Positions 49,332-58,231 of a stretch of 60,974 nucleotides of DNA are shown piece by piece. The DNA lies in contig CABUPE010000011.1 of the NCBI GenBank assembly GCA_902493515.1, positions 1-60,974 of the forward strand, in the 5' to 3' direction. This DNA comes from an uncultured Collinsella sp. (GTDB taxonomy: Bacteria; Actinomycetota; Coriobacteriia; Coriobacteriales; Coriobacteriaceae). How positions within the stretch are numbered: the stretch's first letter is position 1; each line of letters begins with the position of its first letter. The translations under genes and the position numbers were made by a program. Below the pieces are notes generated by a model, which saw only the letters and a program-made list of their open reading frames with translations, did not search any database and was not told the origin of the DNA.

Positions 49332-49393
49332 GATCCGTTTTCCTCCGTTCCCAAGGGATCATGTGATCCGAAGGGGACGGAGGAAAACGGATC
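49332..49393. repeat. 62-bp nested palindrome
   Basis: Arms of 21 bp match at 20 positions (GATCCGTTTTCCTCCGTTCC...). The centre GGATCATGTGATCC is a further 6-bp dyad. A half copy (GATCCGTTTTTTCTCCGTCC) occurs at 55733-55752. Confidence 0.75.
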
Positions 49394-49623
49394 AAAAAGG
49401 AAAAATAGTAAGGCGCTCTTTTTCACATTGAATATTGCAATTTGGTAACGCGTTTTATCAAATATGGCATTTATCTGCGGTAATGTTCTATTTCACCGCT
49501 GAGGGTGACATTTCATGCCGCCTGCCGAACTGCGTGGAGACCTAACAACTTTTTAGGTCAGTGTTGTGCGTGTAGCAATTTCGCCCGGCCTCGCCTCCGG
49601 GCTGCCATGTGAGAGGGGATCTT
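49394..49623 (+). promoter_or_regulatory. Upstream region of the hydrogenase operon
   Basis: A+T-rich stretch with no supported gene. It holds a 7-bp dyad GACCTAA (49539-49545) / TTAGGTC (49553-49559) and GGCCTCGCCTCCGGGC closer to the gene. No clear -35/-10 pair was identified. Confidence 0.3.
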
Positions 49624-51456
49624 ATGGCTCGACTGCATGTAATGGAACGCAGCCACGCTCAGGCCGTCATGGACGACCTGCACGATGCACTCGGACGTCG
49701 TCTGGCGGTGAGCTCGCTCGCCCCGTGCCCCGTCGAGTTTACGGCGGCGCTCGTCAACCTGTGCTCCACCCAGAGCTGCGGCAAGTGCACGCCCTGCCGC
49801 GTGGGCCTGAGCGCGCTGAGCGACCTGCTCGCCGATGTGCTCGAGGGCCGCGCCGACGAGTCCACGCTCAACTTGATTGAGCGCACGGCCCGCACCATCT
49901 ACCTTTCGAGCGACTGCGCCATCGGCTACGAGGCCGGCGCCATGGCACTCACCGCCATCCGCGGTTTCCGCGATGATTTTGAGCACCATATCCGCGAGCA
50001 CTCCTGTGGCTTTGACCGCGAGGCCCGCGTCCCGTGCGTCTCGGGCTGCCCGGCGCACGTCGACATTCCCGGTTACATTTCGTTGGTCGAGGCCGGCCGC
50101 TATGCCGATGCCGTCAAGGTCATCCGCAAGAACAACCCGCTGCCGCTCGTCTGCGGTTTGGTGTGCGAGCATCCCTGCGAGATGCACTGCCGTCGCGGCA
50201 TGGTCGACGATCCCATGAACATCCTCGCCCTCAAGCGTTTTGCCGTTGAGCACAGCGACCTCAACGATTACAAGCCCAGCGTGGCCGACAACACCGGCAA
50301 GCGCATCGCCGTGATCGGCGGCGGCCCGGCCGGCCTTTCCTGTGCCTACTACCTGGCCGTGATGGGCCATAAGGTGATCATCTTTGAGCAGCGCCACCAC
50401 CTGGGCGGCATGCTGCGCTACGGCATTCCCAGCTACCGTCTGCCGCGCGAGCGCCTGCAGGCCGAGATCGACTGGATCTTGAGCGCCGGCATCGACGTGG
50501 AACTCGACCACTCCGTCAACGGCGAGGAGCTTGCCCGCCTGCGCGACGAGTTCGATGCCGTCTACCTAGCCATTGGCGCCCACAGCGATAAGAAGCTCGG
50601 CCTTCCGGGCGAAGAGGCGCCCGGCGTGGAGTCGGCCGTCAAGATGCTGCGTGCCATCGGCGACGACGAACTGCCCGACCTGAGCGGCCAGCGCGTGTGC
50701 GTCATCGGCGGCGGCAATGTGGCCATGGACGTGGCGCGCTCTGCCGTGCGTTGCGGTGCCGAAAAGGTGAGCATCGTCTACCGCCGCCGCATCTGCGACA
50801 TGACGGCCCAGGATGCCGAGATCGCCGGCGCCCAGGCCGAGGGGTGCGAGGTTCTGGAGCTCACCGCACCGCTCGCTATCGAGACGGGCGAGGACGGTCG
50901 CGTGAGTGGCCTGCGCGTGCAGCCGCAGATTATCGGCGAGCCCCGCCGTGGACGTCCGGCCCCGCGTGCCGCAGCCACGCCCGAGCGCGTCATTCCCTGC
51001 GAGCGCGTGTTTGTGGCCATTGGCCAGGACATCGATTCCAAGCCGTTTGAGGACATGGGCATCGCCTGCAAGTGGGGTCGCATCGTCACCGATTCGGATG
51101 GCGCCGTGCCCGACTTCGATGGCCTCTTTAGCGGCGGTGACTGCCAGACCGGTCCCGCCACCGTCATCCGGGCGATCAACGCCGGTCGCGTTGCTTCGGC
51201 AAACATCGACCGCTACCTGGGCTTTGACCACAAGATAAAGCTCGACGTGGAGCTGCCGACCGTGCAGTTTAAGGGCAAGCACGAGTGCGGCCGCTGCGAG
51301 CTGGGCGAGCGCGAGGCCGGCGAGCGCATCCACGATTGGAATCTGGTCGAGCAGGGCCTCACCGAGGAGGAGGCACGCCAGGAGGCAAGCCGCTGCCTGC
51401 GTTGCGACCACTTTGGCTTTGGCGCGTTCCGCGGAGGGAGGAACCTGGAATGGTAG
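49624..51456 (+). CDS. NuoF-like/GltD-like FAD and Fe-S oxidoreductase
   Basis: About 610 residues. The N-terminus (1-115) matches the 4Fe-4S end of NuoF (CSTQSCGKCTPCRVGLSAL, SSDCAIG). The rest is a GltD-type flavoprotein: CVSGCPAHVDIPGYISLVEA, CEHPCEMHCRRG, VIGGGPAGLSCAYYLAVMGH (FAD), CVIGGGNVAMDVARSAVR (NAD(P)) and a C-terminal CGRCE...CLRCDHFGFG. It is a likely NAD(P)H-linked electron partner of the hydrogenase, whose start overlaps its stop by 7 bases. ATG at 49624 has AGAGGGG 5 bases upstream. Glutamate synthase-like partners are characteristic of group A2 [FeFe] hydrogenases. Confidence 0.88.
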   Translation: MARLHVMERSHAQAVMDDLHDALGRRLAVSSLAPCPVEFTAALVNLCSTQSCGKCTPCRVGLSALSDLLADVLEGRADESTLNLIERTARTIYLSSDCAIGYEAGAMALTAIRGFRDDFEHHIREHSCGFDREARVPCVSGCPAHVDIPGYISLVEAGRYADAVKVIRKNNPLPLVCGLVCEHPCEMHCRRGMVDDPMNILALKRFAVEHSDLNDYKPSVADNTGKRIAVIGGGPAGLSCAYYLAVMGHKVIIFEQRHHLGGMLRYGIPSYRLPRERLQAEIDWILSAGIDVELDHSVNGEELARLRDEFDAVYLAIGAHSDKKLGLPGEEAPGVESAVKMLRAIGDDELPDLSGQRVCVIGGGNVAMDVARSAVRCGAEKVSIVYRRRICDMTAQDAEIAGAQAEGCEVLELTAPLAIETGEDGRVSGLRVQPQIIGEPRRGRPAPRAAATPERVIPCERVFVAIGQDIDSKPFEDMGIACKWGRIVTDSDGAVPDFDGLFSGGDCQTGPATVIRAINAGRVASANIDRYLGFDHKIKLDVELPTVQFKGKHECGRCELGEREAGERIHDWNLVEQGLTEEEARQEASRCLRCDHFGFGAFRGGRNLEW

Positions 51457-53261
51457 AGCCCAACAACCCCACTGTCAGCGACAACACCGAAAGCGGAGCA
51501 CTCAACATGGTCAAGCTCACTATCGATAATTGCGAGGTCGTGGTGCCCGAGCACACCACGATCCTGGACGCGGCCAAGTCCGTCGGTATCCAGATTCCCA
51601 CCCTGTGCTACCTGCGCGATCTAAACGAGATCGGCGGCTGCCGCGCGTGCGTGGTCGAGGTTGAGGGCTGCGACCAGCTGGTTGCCGCCTGCAACAACTA
51701 CGTGCTCGACGGCATGGTGATCCACACCAACAGCCCCAAGGCCCGCGAGGCGCGTCGCACCAACGTGCAGCTGCTACTGTCCCAACACGACTCGCGCTGT
51801 ACGAGCTGCGTGCGCAGTGGTAACTGCAACCTGCAGACCATCGCCAACGACCTGGGCATCTTCTATCTGCCGTACGAGCAGCACCTGGCACGCGAGGGCT
51901 GGGACTTCGATTTCCCCATCATCCGCGATAACGACAAGTGCATTAAATGCATGCGTTGCATCAAGGTGTGCGAGAGCGTGCAGGGCTTAGGGATTTGGGA
52001 TCTGACCAACCGCGCCACGCATACCGCCGTGGGCACCCGCGGGCGTGCGCCGATCGGCAAGACCGATTGCGTCGCGTGCGGCCAGTGCATCACGCATTGC
52101 CCGACGGGCGCCCTGCGCGAGCGTGACGATACCGAGACCGTGTTCGATGCCATCGCCGATCCCGACAAGATCGTGCTGGTGCAGATTGCGCCGGCCGTGC
52201 GTAGCGCCTGGGGCGAGGAGCTCGGCATTCCGCGCGAGGAGGCCACCGTCGAGCGCCTGGCCTGTGCGCTGCGCCGCGTGGGCTTTGAGTACGTGTTCGA
52301 CACCGACTTCTCGGCCGATCTCACCATTATGGAGGAGGGCTCCGAGCTGCTCGAGCGCCTGGGTAAGGCCGCCAAGGGCGAGGGTGACAGCCGCGGCTGG
52401 CCCATGTTCACGAGCTGCTGCCCGGGCTGGGTACGCTTTGTGAAGGCACGTTACCCCGAGTTTGTCGACAGGCTCTCCACGTCAAAGTCGCCGCAGCAGA
52501 TGTTCGGCGCCATCGCCAAGACCTACTACGCCAAGGTGCTGGGCGTGGAGCCCGAGCGCCTGTTTGTGGTGTCCGTTATGCCGTGCACGGCCAAGAAGGC
52601 CGAGTGCGCGCTGCCGAGCATGGTGGGCGAGGACGGCACGCCCGACGTGGACGTTGCGCTGACGGTGCGCGAGATGGTGCGCATGATCCGCGCGAGCCAC
52701 GTGAGCGTGGATACGCTGGTCGAGGAGCCGCTCGATACGCCGCTGGGCTTTGGCACGGGTGCGGGTGTGATCTTTGGCGCCACGGGCGGTGTGATGGAGG
52801 CCGCCGTGCGCTCGGCCTATTACCTGGTGACGGGCAAGAACCCCGACGCGGACTTCTTTACCGATGTGCGCGGCCTGGACGGCTGGAAGGAGGCCGTGGC
52901 CGATATCGATGGCACCAAGGTGCGCGTCGCCGTGGCACACGGGCTGGGCAACGCCGCCCGCCTGCTCGACGCGATTCGCGACGGCCGCGTGAACTATGAC
53001 TTCGTTGAGGTCATGGCGTGCCCGGGCGGCTGCGTCGGCGGCGGCGGTCAGCCCATCCACGACGGCTGCGAGCTGGCAGCCGAGCGCGGTCAGGTGCTGT
53101 GGGGCCTGGATGCCGCTGCGGACATTCGCTTCTCGCACGAGAATCCCGATGTCCAGGCGTGCTACCGCGAGTTCTTGGGCGAGCCGCTCTCGCCGCTGGC
53201 CGAGGAGTTGCTGCATACCGACCATCACGCTTGGACGATGCCTAACGAGGGGACGTGCTAG
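51450..53261 (+). CDS. [FeFe] hydrogenase catalytic subunit
   Basis: About 603 residues. Order of domains: a 2Fe-2S domain (CYLRDLNEIGGCRACVVEVE), a His/Cys 4Fe-4S site (HDSRCTSCVRSGNC), a two-cluster ferredoxin (CIKCMRCIKVCE, CVACGQCITHCPTG), then the H-cluster domain. H-cluster motifs are all intact: L1 FTSCCPGWVRF, L2 MPCTAKKAE, L3 ACPGGCVGGGGQP. It makes or oxidises H2 in the cytoplasm. The maturation genes hydE, hydF and hydG are not in this window. The start at 51450 overlaps the oxidoreductase gene; an ATG at 51507 is possible. Confidence 0.95.
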   Translation: MVEPNNPTVSDNTESGALNMVKLTIDNCEVVVPEHTTILDAAKSVGIQIPTLCYLRDLNEIGGCRACVVEVEGCDQLVAACNNYVLDGMVIHTNSPKAREARRTNVQLLLSQHDSRCTSCVRSGNCNLQTIANDLGIFYLPYEQHLAREGWDFDFPIIRDNDKCIKCMRCIKVCESVQGLGIWDLTNRATHTAVGTRGRAPIGKTDCVACGQCITHCPTGALRERDDTETVFDAIADPDKIVLVQIAPAVRSAWGEELGIPREEATVERLACALRRVGFEYVFDTDFSADLTIMEEGSELLERLGKAAKGEGDSRGWPMFTSCCPGWVRFVKARYPEFVDRLSTSKSPQQMFGAIAKTYYAKVLGVEPERLFVVSVMPCTAKKAECALPSMVGEDGTPDVDVALTVREMVRMIRASHVSVDTLVEEPLDTPLGFGTGAGVIFGATGGVMEAAVRSAYYLVTGKNPDADFFTDVRGLDGWKEAVADIDGTKVRVAVAHGLGNAARLLDAIRDGRVNYDFVEVMACPGGCVGGGGQPIHDGCELAAERGQVLWGLDAAADIRFSHENPDVQACYREFLGEPLSPLAEELLHTDHHAWTMPNEGTC

Positions 53262-53263
53262 CG

Positions 53264-54322
53264 ATGCACGCGTTTGATGTTGAGGTGTCGCGCCGGGGGT
53301 TTGCCTCGGCGCTTGCCGCGGGTGCACTGTCGCTTGCGCTCGCGGGCTGTGGCGGCGGGGCCGCCGGTGCCGGGTCCGCCGCGGACTCGGCTGCCGGGTC
53401 TGCTGCGGGCAGTTCTGCTGCCGAGTCGGTCGAGGTGCACGTCGCCTCGCTCAAGGGGCCGACCTCGATTGGCCTGGTGCAGTTTATGGACCAGGCTGCC
53501 GATGGCGAGACGGACAATGAGTTCGACTTTGCGATCAACACCGCCGCCGACGAGATTGTGCCCAAGGTCATTCAAGGCGATATCGACATTGCCCTGGTGC
53601 CGGCCAACGTGGCGAGCGTGCTCTACAACAAGACCGAGGGCGCGGTGCAGGTCATCGACATCAACACGCTGGGCGTGCTGAACGTGGTGACGGGTAACGC
53701 GGACGTTACTTCGTTTGGCGATCTGGCGGGCCATACCGTCTACATGACGGGCAAGGGCACCACGCCGGAGTACGTCATGAACTACCTGTTGGAGCGCGCG
53801 GGCCTGACCGGCCAGGTGGCGCTCGAGTTTAAGAGCGAGCCCACCGAGGTGCTGTCGGCCCTGCTTGCCGACCCGTCCGCCGTGGGCGTGCTGCCGGAGC
53901 CGTTCAAGACCGCTGCCATCGCAAAGAGCGAAGGCAAGCTGTCGGCTCCGGTAAGCCTGACCGATGTGTGGGACGAGCTGGCAGGTGACACAGGCTCGCG
54001 CTTGCTGACGGGCGTGACCGTGGTGCGCCGCGCGTTTGCCGAGGAACATCCCGAGGCCGTGGCGGAGTTCTTGAGCTGCCATGCGGCGAGCGTTAAGGCT
54101 GTCAATGCGGCGCCGGCAGATTGGGCGCAGGCCGTAGTCGATGCCGGCATCGTGGACAACGCCACGATTGCCGAAAAGGCGATTCCCGGGTGCATGCTTG
54201 TGTGCCAGACGGGCAAGGATATGAAGGCGGCGCTTAGCGGGTATCTGCAGGTGCTGTCCGACGCGGACGCGAGCGCCGTGGGTGGTAAACTTCCGGCTGA
54301 CGATTTCTACTACATGGAGTAG
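53264..54322 (+). CDS. ABC importer substrate-binding lipoprotein (SsuA/NMT1-like)
   Basis: 352 residues. The N-terminus has twin Arg and a lipobox (SRRGFASALAAGALSLALAGC), so it is probably a Tat-exported lipoprotein anchored on the outer face of the membrane. After an Ala/Gly/Ser linker, the fold resembles SsuA/TauA/NMT1 binding proteins (GDIDIALVPANVASVLYNKT, LAGHTVYMTGKGTTPEYVM). These bind sulfonates, nitrate, pyrimidine thiamine precursors or related small molecules; the substrate here is unknown. It starts 2 bases after hydA and stops 3 bases before the permease fusion. Confidence 0.88.
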   Translation: MHAFDVEVSRRGFASALAAGALSLALAGCGGGAAGAGSAADSAAGSAAGSSAAESVEVHVASLKGPTSIGLVQFMDQAADGETDNEFDFAINTAADEIVPKVIQGDIDIALVPANVASVLYNKTEGAVQVIDINTLGVLNVVTGNADVTSFGDLAGHTVYMTGKGTTPEYVMNYLLERAGLTGQVALEFKSEPTEVLSALLADPSAVGVLPEPFKTAAIAKSEGKLSAPVSLTDVWDELAGDTGSRLLTGVTVVRRAFAEEHPEAVAEFLSCHAASVKAVNAAPADWAQAVVDAGIVDNATIAEKAIPGCMLVCQTGKDMKAALSGYLQVLSDADASAVGGKLPADDFYYME

Positions 54323-54325
54323 CCC

Positions 54326-55702
54326 GTGCGTGCGTTTGCTCGACACATGACAGAGCGTATGAAGGCGGTGGCGGCAGCAGGTGCCGTCGCCGCCTTTTGG
54401 CTTGCCGCGTGGATGCTGGTGGCGGCGCTGGTGGCGCAGCCGCTGATCTTGCCGGGGCCGGGTGCTGTTGCCCTGGCGCTGCTGCGCCTGGTGTGCGATG
54501 GCGGTACCTGGGCGATTTTGGCGGGCTCGGGCGCGCGGATACTGGGCGGGCTGGCGCTTGCCGCGGTGTGTGGTGGCGTGCTTGCCGGGATTTCATCACG
54601 GTCGCGGGCGTTCGCGCACTTGGTGGCTCCGGCGCTGTCGTTTGTAAAGGCGACGCCGGTCGCCTGCGTGGTGGTCCTGCTGCTTATTTGGTTGGGATCG
54701 GCGCGCGTGAGCATCGCCGCTGTCTTTTTGATGGCGCTGCCGGGCGTGTATTTTTCGCTGGCCGAGGGCTTGGCACGGGTGAATAAACCGCTGGAGCAGA
54801 TGTTCCGTCTGCATGGCGTGCGCGGCTGGCGCCTGTTTTGCGCCCATACCTGGCGCGAAGTCCTGCCGTTTGTGCTTTCGTGCGCCCGCGCCGTGATCGG
54901 CATGAGCTGGAAGGCCGGCGTGGCAGCCGAGCTGATCGGCATGGCGGTGGGCACCGTGGGTGAGCGCATCTATCAGGCAAAGCTTTTGATTGAGACGGCT
55001 GATTTGCTGGCGTGGACCGTGCTGGTCGTTGCCGCCTCGTGGGCGTGTGAGCGCGTGCTGGTGTGGCTGCTGCGGGTTTCGGGACCCGTGGCGTGGCGCG
55101 CGGCCGTGCGGGCGCATGGGCATGGACTGCGCGGGCGTGCGGGGGCTGCGAGCGATGGCACTGCAGCGGAGCTTGCGCTTGCCGTGGGCGATCGTGCGCC
55201 GTGGGCTCCGGCACTGGACGGTCTGGCGCTCAACGTGCCCGCGGGCGGGCGTATCTGTGTGATGGGTGCTTCGGGTGCGGGCAAGTCGACGCTGCTTGCG
55301 CTAGCGGCGGGGGAGTCCGCGCCGTGCTCGATGGTGTTTCAGGATGCACGCTTGGCCGAGTCCGCCTCGGCGCTGGATAACGTGCTGGTGTGCGCCGATG
55401 CGCGCGTGGATGCTTCGAGCGCCGCGGCATTGCTGCGCCTGCTGGTGCCGGGAGTCGATGTGGATGCCCGCGTGGCCGAGCTCTCGGGCGGGCAGCGCCG
55501 TCGCGTCGAGATTGCCCGAGCCCTGCTGTGTCCGGGCGGCGCAGTGATTCTGGACGAGCCCTTTACCGGTCTAGACATCGCTGCGCGCGACGCATGCACC
55601 GAGGTCGTGCTCGACTTGCTCGACGGCCGTATGCTGTTGCTTGCCACGCACGATTCCGCTGACGCTCGGGCCCTCAATATCTCGGACATCATCACGCTCT
55701 AA
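54326..55702 (+). CDS. ABC importer permease-ATPase fusion
   Basis: 458 residues from a GTG start. Residues 1-260 are an SsuC/TauC-like permease with LILPGPGAVALALLRLV and the coupling-loop region WREVLPFVLSCARAVIGMSW. Residues 285-458 are an ATPase with GASGAGKSTLL, MVFQDARL, LSGGQRRRVEIARAL, AVILDEPFTGLD and LATHDSAD. The two are normally separate genes. The ATPase is also compact: only about 16 residues separate Walker A from the Q-loop, where SsuB-type proteins have about 40. All catalytic motifs are present. Fourth and last gene of the hydrogenase operon. Confidence 0.88.
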   Translation: MRAFARHMTERMKAVAAAGAVAAFWLAAWMLVAALVAQPLILPGPGAVALALLRLVCDGGTWAILAGSGARILGGLALAAVCGGVLAGISSRSRAFAHLVAPALSFVKATPVACVVVLLLIWLGSARVSIAAVFLMALPGVYFSLAEGLARVNKPLEQMFRLHGVRGWRLFCAHTWREVLPFVLSCARAVIGMSWKAGVAAELIGMAVGTVGERIYQAKLLIETADLLAWTVLVVAASWACERVLVWLLRVSGPVAWRAAVRAHGHGLRGRAGAASDGTAAELALAVGDRAPWAPALDGLALNVPAGGRICVMGASGAGKSTLLALAAGESAPCSMVFQDARLAESASALDNVLVCADARVDASSAAALLRLLVPGVDVDARVAELSGGQRRRVEIARALLCPGGAVILDEPFTGLDIAARDACTEVVLDLLDGRMLLLATHDSADARALNISDIITL

Positions 55703-55759
55703 AGACTTACTCAGCAATAAATTGATCCGTTTTTTCTCCGTCCCCATGGGGTCGGGTAT

Positions 55760-55804
55760 GGTATTCTATCTGCGGGGTAATACTTAGGAATACCAAGTAA
55801 TACC
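55760..55804 (+). promoter_or_regulatory. Repeated operator of the RelB-like gene
   Basis: GGTATTC (55760), GGTAATAC (55776), GGAATACC (55787) and AGTAATACC (55796) form overlapping dyads of GGTAWTNC type over 45 bp. RelB-family antitoxins autoregulate through such clustered sites. Confidence 0.6.
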
Positions 55805-55917
55805 AACGTCGTAGAACAAACTCCAGATGCGGGCCAATCGGGTTGCCTTCACAGCCCGTCGCCCAGCCGCGTGGCCCGCATCCATCCGCACCACCGTCGT
55901 TTCAAAAAGGAAGCGCC

Positions 55918-56139
55918 ATGGCAGAACACATGACCCCGGTTGTCGCGAAGGTCTTGCCCGAGGAAAAGGCGGCCTTCGCGGCGGCAACCCAACTCGTGGG
56001 CACCACGCCGTCCAACGCCATCCGCATGTTCATCGCCGCCTTCAATCGCTGCGGCACCTTTCCGTTCGACATTTCGCCCAGCGGGGCCTTTGGCAAAGAC
56101 TGTCCCCAACAGCTAGTCGTTGAAGAACGTCCTCAATGA
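55918..56139 (+). CDS. RelB/DinJ-like antitoxin without toxin
   Basis: 73 residues; AAAAAGGAAG precedes the ATG. The first 50 residues are a ribbon-helix-helix type N-terminus: TPVVAKVLPEEKAAFAAATQ, then LVGTTPSNAIRMFIAAFNRC and GTFPFD, as in RelB/DinJ. No RelE/YafQ-type toxin gene lies on either side. The next gene, 23 bases downstream, is a CPBP membrane protease. Multiple GGTAWTNC repeats lie upstream. Ends with TGA. Either the toxin has been lost or the partner is unusual. Confidence 0.75.
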   Translation: MAEHMTPVVAKVLPEEKAAFAAATQLVGTTPSNAIRMFIAAFNRCGTFPFDISPSGAFGKDCPQQLVVEERPQ

Positions 56140-56162
56140 CTAGTCGTTGGGAGGAGGTCGGC

Positions 56163-57083
56163 ATGCTCAATGCGCTGGTTTGGGCGCTTGCCTGTTTTGG
56201 CGTCGTCGCTGCCGATATTGTCCTGAGCATGGTTTTGTTCTCCGTTCTGGACATCGTGTCGGCGCTGACGGGTTTCCCGATCGACAACCTCGATATTCAA
56301 TGGTTTCAAGCCGTCGCTCAGACGGCGTCGTTTTTGATGGCGCTGCTATGGTGGCGTTATTTGTGGCCGCGGTCGTTTATCGCGCACTGGCAAGGTGAGC
56401 GTCCGCTTGGCGGGGGAGTGCGTAGCGCGTGGAAGCGCATTGCCTGCTTTATCGTGATCGGCTTGGCACTGCAGGTGGTCGTTGGCTACGTGACCGACGC
56501 CGTACTGTCATTGTTGCCCGAGGTCGCGGCCGATTACAGTGAACTTGTCGAGGAAACAGGTATGGGCGACACCAGCTATCTCGCCGTCCTGACTACGGTG
56601 CTCGGCGCCCCATTTTGTGAGGAGCTGCTGGTGCGCGGCATTATTTTTGAGTTTTCGCTCCGAGCGTTTAATCCGCAGTGCCGCCCACTTTGGAAGCGCC
56701 GGCGTCGTGCGAGCGCGCAGGACGGCGCCATGGTGCCCTGGGCGGCCCCAAGCACGTGGGGTATCGCTGCGGCGATTGTGCTGCAGGCGGCAATCTTCGG
56801 TTTTATGCACATGAATTGGGTGCAGGGTTGCTACGCGGGTGCCGCCGGCCTCATCTTTGGTTGGGTGCTCGTGACGACCGGAAAGCTCCGCTACACGATT
56901 CTGCTGCACTTTGCCTTTAATGCCGGGTCGTATCTCATGGGGCTGCTGTGGTTTGTGAACACGCCGTTCGACGTGGTGGTCACGGTTGGCATCGCCGGCT
57001 TTGTGCTGGTAGAGGCGATGCGCTCGCTGCTCCGGTCGTGCATTCCTGCGCCACGCGAAACTGATCGGTCTGATTATCAATGA
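56163..57083 (+). CDS. CPBP family intramembrane metalloprotease
   Basis: About 306 residues, seven or eight membrane helices. The Abi/CAAX protease motifs are visible: EExxxR in FCEELLVRGIIFEF, FxxxH in IFGFMHMNW, and HxxxN in LLHFAFNAGSYL. In bacteria such proteases serve bacteriocin immunity or processing; few substrates are known. TGGGAGGAGG lies 5-6 bases before the ATG at 56163. It follows the RelB-like gene closely and is convergent with the AraC-type gene, whose stop is only 2 bases away. Confidence 0.88.
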   Translation: MLNALVWALACFGVVAADIVLSMVLFSVLDIVSALTGFPIDNLDIQWFQAVAQTASFLMALLWWRYLWPRSFIAHWQGERPLGGGVRSAWKRIACFIVIGLALQVVVGYVTDAVLSLLPEVAADYSELVEETGMGDTSYLAVLTTVLGAPFCEELLVRGIIFEFSLRAFNPQCRPLWKRRRRASAQDGAMVPWAAPSTWGIAAAIVLQAAIFGFMHMNWVQGCYAGAAGLIFGWVLVTTGKLRYTILLHFAFNAGSYLMGLLWFVNTPFDVVVTVGIAGFVLVEAMRSLLRSCIPAPRETDRSDYQ

Positions 57084-57085
57084 CT

Positions 57086-58078
57086 TTAACAAGACCGATG
57101 CGTCCTGAACGCACCTGGCGTTTCGCCGAATGTTTCTTTAAATTTTGAGTAAAAGAATGACATGTTGGATATGCCGACTTTTCGGGCTACATACTGCACG
57201 CTGCGCTCGGTGTTATTGAGAAGATATGCCGCCTCTGTGAGCTGCTGGTTGAGCTTGATTTGCGAAAACGTTTTGCCGGTTTTTTGCTTGATCAAGCTGC
57301 TGAGATAGCTGGTGCTATAACCCGTATCGCTCGCAATGCTTTCGAGCGTGCAGTCGCCGTAACTTCGCTCAATATGATTCAGAATCGACACGATGCGTTC
57401 GTCCGACTTAATCGCCTGGTTATCAGTTGCGGAGCGTCGGTACAGTCCTCGAATGAGAACAAGGAATAGGCTGACGGCGAGGTGCCTCATGAGTTCATTG
57501 GAGTAGGCATCTTTAAAGTGATATTCGATAAAGAGCATCTCGATGAGGCGTCGCGCATGTCGGGCGTATTCCTCTGGAAGAATGAGATATTTGCGAGCCT
57601 CACGGTTTTTGGACACAAAATCAAATAGGAGATTCGTTAATGGTGACGCGCCGGGTAGCTGGCTCAGGAAAACCGAATCGAACATTTCCTTTTTGAAGAC
57701 GATTGAAATGACGATATCGTGCTCGCCCTTAACGTATGGAACGCTTCTGACTACGCCGGTGTTGCAAATGAGCACATCACCCTTTTTAAGGAGCAGTGAC
57801 CGTCCGTTGACGACAAACGTGCAGACGCCGTCGTACACGTAGTTAAGCTCCATATCCCGATTGATATGAGGAGGAATGTCGGTAAAGCGTGACTCCTTGA
57901 TAAGGCCCACGGGGTTTTCGTCGAGGGTTTCTTTCCAATCAAACAGATAGACCTCTTCGCCGTTAATGGTTGTGGTTTCCACCCTGTTATATCGCGGGCT
58001 GGGCTCTCCCGGATGCGTACGATGCCACTCTTCGGTCTCGGTATGCGTATAGAGCAACTGTTTGAGATTCGAATCCAT
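57086..58078 (-). CDS. AraC-family transcriptional regulator
   Basis: 330 residues. The N-terminus is a cupin-like effector domain (INRDMELNYVYDGVCTFVVN, GRSLLLKKGDVLICNTG). The C-terminal 100 residues hold two helix-turn-helix units (LESIASDTGYSTSYLSSLIK, QYVARKVGISNMSFFYSKFK), followed by ETFGETPGAFR. It is divergent from the GH1 gene with about 150 bases between the starts, so it most likely controls the beta-glucoside operon in response to the sugar or its phosphate. Confidence 0.9.
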   Translation of the reverse strand: MDSNLKQLLYTHTETEEWHRTHPGEPSPRYNRVETTTINGEEVYLFDWKETLDENPVGLIKESRFTDIPPHINRDMELNYVYDGVCTFVVNGRSLLLKKGDVLICNTGVVRSVPYVKGEHDIVISIVFKKEMFDSVFLSQLPGASPLTNLLFDFVSKNREARKYLILPEEYARHARRLIEMLFIEYHFKDAYSNELMRHLAVSLFLVLIRGLYRRSATDNQAIKSDERIVSILNHIERSYGDCTLESIASDTGYSTSYLSSLIKQKTGKTFSQIKLNQQLTEAAYLLNNTERSVQYVARKVGISNMSFFYSKFKETFGETPGAFRTHRSC

Positions 58079-58231
58079 GGGGTGCTCCAGCGGTGAACGG
58101 TAGAATCGATGCCTTGAACGGTATTATATCTAAAAAAATGGTATAAACCCACGCTTTCTATGCGATATCTTATGCATCTTGTTCTTCCTAGTATTGGGTT
58201 ATCCGCTGGAGCATCCGATCAAGGAGGGCAA

